Shown here: positions 59,181-64,000 of the stretch, in pieces
Layout of the letters: every line of letters begins with the position of its first letter
How positions within the stretch are numbered: position 1 is the stretch's first letter
Assembly (NCBI GenBank): GCA_025454175.1
Contig: JALOOX010000008.1
Coordinates: forward strand, 1 to 64,000
Direction: 5' to 3'
DNA: 64,000 nt
DNA from: Syntrophobacteraceae bacterium
GTDB lineage: Bacteria > Desulfobacterota > Syntrophobacteria > Syntrophobacterales > Syntrophobacteraceae
Notes under the pieces: generated by a model
Told to the model about the DNA's origin: nothing
Seen by the model: only the letters and a program-made list of their open reading frames with translations
Databases searched by the model: none
Made by a program: the position numbers and the translations under genes

Positions 59181-59837
59181 ATGAAAGAGGCGGTCAAGCG
59201 CCAGATTGTGCTCCCCTGGAGTCAGGTGCTCAGAATATCCTTCAACTCCGTGCGCGTGAGGCTCTTCAGGTCCCTCATCACGACCATGACCCTCGCCCTG
59301 GCGGTGTCCTTCGTGGCTTACACCTGGGCCGGCTACGAGATTCTCAACGGCGTCTGGCCCGAGGCCGACCCATCCCTCCGGCAGTCGATTCTGGACGCCG
59401 GCTATGAACCGGTGGACGGGAGCTTTGGGTCGGGCCCCAAGGATCGCTGGCTGGCCTTCCTTTCCCTGCTGGTCTGCGTGGTCGGGATCGTCAACGCGCA
59501 GCTCATGTCCGTCACCGAGCGGTTCCGCGAGATCGGGACCTTCAAGTGTTTGGGGGCACTCAACACCTTTGTCGTCAGGATCTTCGTGCTTGAAGCGATT
59601 TACCAGGGGTTCATGGGGGGATTTGCGGGAAGCCTGGCCGGCATCCTGGTGACCAGCGTGTCCCTCATGGTTAAGTTTGGCTGGAGGGTGGTTCTGGATT
59701 ATCCTCTTGCTCCAGTCGCTCTCACGTGGGTGGAAACGACACTTCTGGCGGTTTTCCTGTCGCTCGTGGGGGTGATCTATCCGGCCCTGGTGGCGGCGCG
59801 CATGCAGCCCGCCGTTGCCTTGCGCGCCGAAGCCTGA
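59181..59837 (+). CDS. short FtsX/MacB-type ABC permease lacking the periplasmic domain
   Basis: A 218-residue permease. The first membrane segment lies at about 30-52 (RSLITTMTLALAVSFVAYTWAG). After only about 35 residues come three more segments (about 88-105, 125-160 and 175-210). ERFREIGTFKCLGALNTFVVRIFVLEAIYQG is the conserved cytoplasmic loop and helix of FtsX-like permeases (shown here in part: ERFREIGTFKCLGA). In MacB and LolC the gap after the first segment is a domain of 200 residues or more, which is missing here. ATG 59181 has GGAG eight bases upstream. The ATPase follows 40 bases on. Confidence 0.82.
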   Translation: MKEAVKRQIVLPWSQVLRISFNSVRVRLFRSLITTMTLALAVSFVAYTWAGYEILNGVWPEADPSLRQSILDAGYEPVDGSFGSGPKDRWLAFLSLLVCVVGIVNAQLMSVTERFREIGTFKCLGALNTFVVRIFVLEAIYQGFMGGFAGSLAGILVTSVSLMVKFGWRVVLDYPLAPVALTWVETTLLAVFLSLVGVIYPALVAARMQPAVALRAEA

Positions 59838-59877
59838 TTTGTCCCGACGCCCTTTCCGGCAAGGAACTGGATATCCG

Positions 59878-60612
59878 ATGAAACAGGACGCAGATCACAA
59901 TGTGGTCCGCCTCTCCGAGGTGGTCAAGACCTTCAGGATGGGCGGCAACACCGTGGAGGCCCTCAAGGGGATCGACCTGTCCATCCGGGTTGGGGAATAC
60001 CTTTCCATCATGGGACCCTCGGGTTCGGGAAAGTCGACCCTTTTCAACATGATCGGCGCCCTCGACAAACCTTCGTCCGGCCGGGTGTTCATCGACGAAG
60101 TGGATGTGGCGCAGCTGGATGCCTATGAACTGGCATGGCTCCGATGCAGGAAGATCGGCTACATATTTCAGACGTTCAACCTGATCCAGGTCATGACCGC
60201 CATCGAGAACGTGACCCTGCCCATGATCTTCGCCGGCATGAGCCGGGATGAGTATCTCGAAAAGGGCATGGAGCTCCTCAAGGTGGTGGGGCTGGCCGAG
60301 CGCCATCATCACAAGCCCTCGGAGCTTTCGGGAGGCCAGCAGCAGCGCGTGGCCGTTGCCCGGGCGCTGGCCAACGACCCGGCCATCATCCTGGCCGACG
60401 AGCCCACGGGGAACCTGGATCTCCACACCGGCGAGGAAATCATCAGCCTTCTCAAGCAGCTCTCGACCGAGCGTGGAGTCACCATCATCTCGGCCACTCA
60501 CGACATCAAGATGCTCAACGTGTCCGACCGGGTGGTCTGGATTCGCGACGGGCGCATCCATCGCATCGAAGACCGTGAGAATCTCCAGATCAGGGTGGGT
60601 GAGATCGCATGA
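59878..60612 (+). CDS. ABC transporter ATPase (LolD/MacB class)
   Basis: A 244-residue ATPase of the class that powers FtsX-type mechanotransmission exporters. Walker A is GPSGSGKST (about residue 49), the Q-loop [16 protein letters not shown], the signature [15 protein letters not shown], Walker [13 protein letters not shown], and the switch histidine in ATHDI. ATG 59878 is the start; the longer frame to 59815 overlaps the permease. It overlaps the giant permease gene by ATGA, so all three are one operon. Confidence 0.95.
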   Translation: MKQDADHNVVRLSEVVKTFRMGGNTVEALKGIDLSIRVGEYLSIMGPSGSGKSTLFNMIGALDKPSSGRVFIDEVDVAQLDAYELAWLRCRKIGYIFQTFNLIQVMTAIENVTLPMIFAGMSRDEYLEKGMELLKVVGLAERHHHKPSELSGGQQQRVAVARALANDPAIILADEPTGNLDLHTGEEIISLLKQLSTERGVTIISATHDIKMLNVSDRVVWIRDGRIHRIEDRENLQIRVGEIA

Positions 60613-63600
60613 AGACCTGGGACCGTCGAAAGGTCATCAAACCAGGCGGGATTCCGGGTGCCCTCCGTATTCTCGGATTCCTGGCGATCCTGGCGAGCGC
60701 CGGTATGCCCGGTGTCACGCGGGCGAGCGAGCACAACGCCGATCTCGGGTTTTTTGCTTCCCTGGGGGACCGCTCGACCGGCACCCCGGGCGCCGAGGCG
60801 GCCGCCGATTACATCGTCGATGTCTTCAAGGAGGCCGGTTTTCAGCGGGTGGGATTCCAGAAGTTCCTCGTTCCGGCTCCCGTTGTGGAGGCGGCCTCCG
60901 TCGAGGTGGAAGGCCGGAGCTGGCCCGTATATCCCTGGGGGCCCAACCTGGCCTACCTGCCGATGACCCCGGATGAAGGCCTGAGCGGTCCCCTGGTGTA
61001 CCTGGCCGAGGGCTCCTTCGGCGACATGGACGGCAAGACCGTGGACGGTGCCATCGTCCTGATGGAGATGCCCTCGCGCAAGAACTGGCTCAATGCCCAG
61101 ATGGCCGGGGCCAGGGCATTGATCTACCTGGGGGCCGACCGGAGCACCCGGGGCGAATTCCAGGACAAGAGCACGACGACTCCCCTGGCGTTTCCTCGCT
61201 ACTGGGTCCCCCGCGAAACGGCTGATGAGCTCAGACGGCTGGCGGCCGCGGGTCCGGCCAGGACAACGGTTCGCTCGAAGGTGCGATGGGAGCACAGGCT
61301 GGCTCGCAATTGCTTCGGATTCATCGAGGGACGGCATCCAAAGCTCAGGAACGAGCTGGTGGTCATCGACGCCTTTTACGACAGCTCGTCGAACGTCCTG
61401 GGCCTGGCCCCGGGGGCCGACGAGGCGACCTCCATCACCACGCTCCTGCACACGGCGCGGGAGTTGGCCCGGGATCCCCCCGACAGGAGCGTGCTCTTCC
61501 TGGCCGTCGCCGGAAACAGCCAGGGCCTGGCCGGCATGCGTGAATTCGTCACGAGCCTGACCGTTCGTCGCAAGCTCATGCGCGGCCAGTCCAAGAGTCT
61601 CCAGGAACAGAAGGATCACACGGAAAAACAGATCGACCTCATCCAAAAGGTCGATCCCCTGGGCCATGAGGACCCCGATCATCGCGCCGTCGTCTGGAAC
61701 CTGGTGGTCGAGAAGGCCAAGGATCGGGCTGATGCCCTCACGCGGGAGATCCAATATCAGAAGGCTCTCAAGCGGCCCGACCTGGCCGAGCAGGTCCCGG
61801 ACCCCCGCCCTTACCGTCGCCTGTCCTGGCGGGCCGGACTCGACGAGATCAACCCGGCCGAGAAGGAGCTGGCCCTGGAGCTGCTCCAGGAGGCTCTCAG
61901 GGGTCTGAGGATCAAGGACAAGGAGCTCAAGCTTCGACTCGAGGTTCTCAAATCCACCGGCTCCATGCGCAGCCTCCTGGATGATCATCGACCGATCCTC
62001 TTCCTGAGCCTGCATCTCTCCTCGCGCTCTCCCTACGTCGGCCTCCTCGAAATGGGCGAGACTTATCCCATTCGAGAAAATGTCAGGCGGGTGCTGCGGG
62101 GGACCAGGCTCTCGGACCTCCTGGCCAGAATCGGGCAGGACCTCGAAGGTGAGACGGGGCTCGCATCCAACATTCGCGGCATCGGGCGCGGCACCGTGGG
62201 GCAGGACACGTACACGAAACCTCCGACCGTCACGCAGCCTTCATCGGATGTGGCCGCGCTGGCAGGTCTCCAGGCTTTTACCCTGATGACCCTCGACGAC
62301 CATCGCCCCTTCTGGTCCACGCCGCACGACACGCTGGACCATGTGGATTCCGAGAACGTCGAGAGATTGTGCCGCACGGTGCCTTTAAAGCTCAAAAGGG
62401 CTCTCTCGCACCCGGCCCTCGAGTCCACGACCCAGGCGGGACTCAAGGGCATGGCCAGTCTCGAGGGGCGAGCCATGTTCAAGAGGCAGGGTGAGCTTTT
62501 CCCGGATCAGCCGGCCCCCGGCACCATCATTTCGGTCCTTCAGGGGTCCTCCATTTTCAGGACCATGGTCTACCAGGACGGCACATTCCTGCTTCCGGGC
62601 CTCGCCAACAGCCGGGTGTCTCTCGAGAAGATCATCCTCGAGCCCTACGGCCTGGATCCGGAAACGGGGCGGGTGGCCTGGACCGCCGACAAGGTGCAGA
62701 CGGGAAAGAACAACTACCGGATCAAGGTCAAGACGGATCTGGCCAGCACTTCCCTGGTCATGTTCCGCTGCCAGCAGACCGACGTGGCGGGGACCTTCAA
62801 CCCGCAGAACCTGGGCTATCTCACCAAGGTGGACATCCTGGATGCCGCCACCGAGGCGCTGCCGCTGCGCTACTGGTACAGCCGGGTGGACGGGCGCGAC
62901 ACCACGGCCATCTCGATCTTTCTCGAGAAGGGCACGCGCTTCAAGCTGATCATGGCCGAGTCGCTCCTCAGGAAGGAGCTCTTTCTCCTGAACAACAGCC
63001 CCGAATCCCCCAACGGCGAGGGGTTTCTCATCGGAGCCCCCGCATCGCTGACCCTGGCGCCTTACCAGGTGGCAAGGGATCTCCACCAACTGCTGGGAGG
63101 GAGGCTCGCGAACCTCACCCGGCACGGGATCGTGAACGTCCACCTCGAATCCCTCTACAGGCAGTCCGCGGAAGGCCTGGAACAGGCCCGGACCTCCTTG
63201 GATGAGCTGCGGTTCGGCCAGTTCTGGGAGAGCGTCGTGGAGTCCTGGGCGCGGCTCAACTCGGTCTACAGCGAAATCGAGCGCATTCAGCGGGACGTGC
63301 TGACGGGGGTCATGTTCTTCATCGCCCTGTTTGTTCCTTTCGCCTTTTGCGTCGAGAGATACCTTTTCGCCTTTCGAGGCGTGTATCAGCAGATCGTCGC
63401 CTTCTTTCTCATCCTGGTCATCACCATTGTCATCATCCAGGGGTTGCATCCGGCCTTCCAGCTGACCTACAGTCCCATGGTGGTCATCATCGCGTTCTTC
63501 ATCGTGGGCCTTTCCCTGCTGGTGAGCTTGATCCTGTTCATGCGCTTCGAGCGTGAAATGTCCGAGATGCACAGCCGGACGGCCAACCTCAAAACCCCCC

Positions 63601-64000
63601 AGGTGAGTAAATGGCAGTCCTTCGGCGCCGGCTTCTCCATCGGGGTTTCGAACCTGAACCGGCGCAAGCTGCGGACCGGGCTCACGTGCATCACCCTGGT
63701 GATCCTGACCTTCACGGTCATGTCCTTCACCAACGTCAAAACCCTCCATCGGCCGGCCCAGACCCGGCTTTCCGAAGAAACTCCCTACCGGGGCGTGCTG
63801 TTGAGGCATCCCTACCGGCTGGCCTTGACGGACCTCGCTCTCGAGCACATGTCCACCCGTTTTGCCGGGCTTGCCTCGGTCTCTCCGCGCGGATGGATCG
63901 AGCCCATCGAGCGGGGAGACCGCGTGCTGACGCGGTTGCACGGGCCGACGCGGCAGGCGCCTGTGGAGGGGCTGCTCGGGCTTGATCATCAGGCACCGGA
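60609..64000 (+). CDS. giant ABC permease fused to an M28-like pseudopeptidase domain, C-terminus cut by window edge
   Basis: The frame opens at ATG 60609 (ATGA overlap with the ATPase) and is open to the window end, over 1,130 codons. Order: N-terminal membrane anchor or signal (about 14-34), a region of PA-domain type (about 120-165), and an M28-peptidase-like domain (about 240-600). In this domain the usual H-x-D is replaced in IDAFYDSSS (about 253-261), the EE pair is NS in VAGNSQGLAG (about 298-307), and the late HTP-x-DT is STPHDT near residue 573, so metal ligands are lost. After another outer domain come three membrane segments (about 895-985) and the FtsX-like start of another bundle (LTCITLVILTFTVMSF, near 1025). 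It is predicted to be a non-catalytic substrate-binding permease. Confidence 0.82.
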   Translation, partial: MKTWDRRKVIKPGGIPGALRILGFLAILASAGMPGVTRASEHNADLGFFASLGDRSTGTPGAEAAADYIVDVFKEAGFQRVGFQKFLVPAPVVEAASVEVEGRSWPVYPWGPNLAYLPMTPDEGLSGPLVYLAEGSFGDMDGKTVDGAIVLMEMPSRKNWLNAQMAGARALIYLGADRSTRGEFQDKSTTTPLAFPRYWVPRETADELRRLAAAGPARTTVRSKVRWEHRLARNCFGFIEGRHPKLRNELVVIDAFYDSSSNVLGLAPGADEATSITTLLHTARELARDPPDRSVLFLAVAGNSQGLAGMREFVTSLTVRRKLMRGQSKSLQEQKDHTEKQIDLIQKVDPLGHEDPDHRAVVWNLVVEKAKDRADALTREIQYQKALKRPDLAEQVPDPRPYRRLSWRAGLDEINPAEKELALELLQEALRGLRIKDKELKLRLEVLKSTGSMRSLLDDHRPILFLSLHLSSRSPYVGLLEMGETYPIRENVRRVLRGTRLSDLLARIGQDLEGETGLASNIRGIGRGTVGQDTYTKPPTVTQPSSDVAALAGLQAFTLMTLDDHRPFWSTPHDTLDHVDSENVERLCRTVPLKLKRALSHPALESTTQAGLKGMASLEGRAMFKRQGELFPDQPAPGTIISVLQGSSIFRTMVYQDGTFLLPGLANSRVSLEKIILEPYGLDPETGRVAWTADKVQTGKNNYRIKVKTDLASTSLVMFRCQQTDVAGTFNPQNLGYLTKVDILDAATEALPLRYWYSRVDGRDTTAISIFLEKGTRFKLIMAESLLRKELFLLNNSPESPNGEGFLIGAPASLTLAPYQVARDLHQLLGGRLANLTRHGIVNVHLESLYRQSAEGLEQARTSLDELRFGQFWESVVESWARLNSVYSEIERIQRDVLTGVMFFIALFVPFAFCVERYLFAFRGVYQQIVAFFLILVITIVIIQGLHPAFQLTYSPMVVIIAFFIVGLSLLVSLILFMRFEREMSEMHSRTANLKTPQVSKWQSFGAGFSIGVSNLNRRKLRTGLTCITLVILTFTVMSFTNVKTLHRPAQTRLSEETPYRGVLLRHPYRLALTDLALEHMSTRFAGLASVSPRGWIEPIERGDRVLTRLHGPTRQAPVEGLLGLDHQAP

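Noticed and set aside
60498-62015. 505-residue minus-strand frame across the giant permease
   Set aside because: The plus strand continues an operon with ATGA coupling and recognisable domains; the minus frame has none.

Overview
The window is 64 kb of GC-rich bacterial DNA, densely packed with ordinary housekeeping genes and almost free of mobile DNA. The gene content points to a Gram-negative anaerobe of the deltaproteobacterial (Desulfobacterota) kind, most likely a propionate-metabolising relative of Syntrophobacter. Kdo genes (kdsB, kdsD) imply lipopolysaccharide. Lysine is made through LL-diaminopimelate aminotransferase (dapL). A split methylmalonyl-CoA mutase sits with its chaperone MeaB and the epimerase, and a biotin-dependent carboxyltransferase lies near by. 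This assignment is inference from gene content; no rRNA or tRNA gene is present to confirm it.

Layout. 1-4503 (minus): an edge-truncated DUF3786-like gene, a small membrane protein, glnE, and a coiled-coil PD-(D/E)XK-type protein. 4773-14752 (plus): kdsB, a truncated zinc-peptide remnant, carA, carB, purF, kdsD and an M48 membrane protease with TPRs. 14975-17221 (minus): a His/Tyr-rich secreted protein, a DUF2333 protein and queD. 17473-34260 (plus): xerC/D, hslVU, then a long amino-acid run argB-argD-argF-argG-argH, a lipoprotein, lysA-dapF-dapA-dapB-dapL, then folK, a small membrane protein and a fructose-6-phosphate aldolase-type gene. 34386-43469 (plus): lytic transglycosylase, pgsA, a TIGR00300/archaeal ornithine-cyclodeaminase-like protein, nitroreductase, MBL hydrolase, lipoprotein, coaBC, family-4 uracil-DNA glycosylase, and an NfeD-slipin-small basic protein unit. 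43522-45903: a mini gamma-like protein and the carboxyltransferase/biotin protein. 46133-46915 (minus): a Cys-rich small protein and a MoaE-like protein. 47423-50979 (plus): methylmalonyl-CoA mutase large and small subunits, meaB, epimerase. 51234-53691: an EEP-family phosphoesterase, a methyltransferase and a YkgJ-type protein, translationally coupled. 54072-55664: an FMN glutamate-synthase-like protein behind a leader with two terminators. 55735-57699 (minus): a large unknown membrane protein. 57835-64000: der, then an ABC transporter whose last gene runs off the window.

How the genes work together. carAB supplies carbamoyl phosphate to argF and to pyrimidines. argBDFGH converts N-acetylglutamate to arginine, apart from the argC and argA/J steps, which lie elsewhere. 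dapA-dapB-dapL-dapF-lysA covers aspartate semialdehyde to lysine without acylated intermediates. The mutase, MeaB, epimerase and carboxyltransferase are the core of the methylmalonyl-CoA route between propionyl-CoA/succinyl-CoA and C4 acids.

Most interesting signals: (1) the terminal ABC system, where a MacB/FtsX-like permease lacking its periplasmic domain is paired with a giant permease carrying an M28-like domain that has lost several metal ligands; (2) the 53.8-54.03 kb leader with a promoter and two successive terminators, each with a competing fold; (3) a dispersed family of 7-bp-periodic tandem repeats in three intergenic gaps, one forming a perfect 20-bp inverted repeat; (4) perfect dyads sitting on the nitroreductase and der promoters. 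No CRISPR array, prophage or intact insertion sequence was seen.
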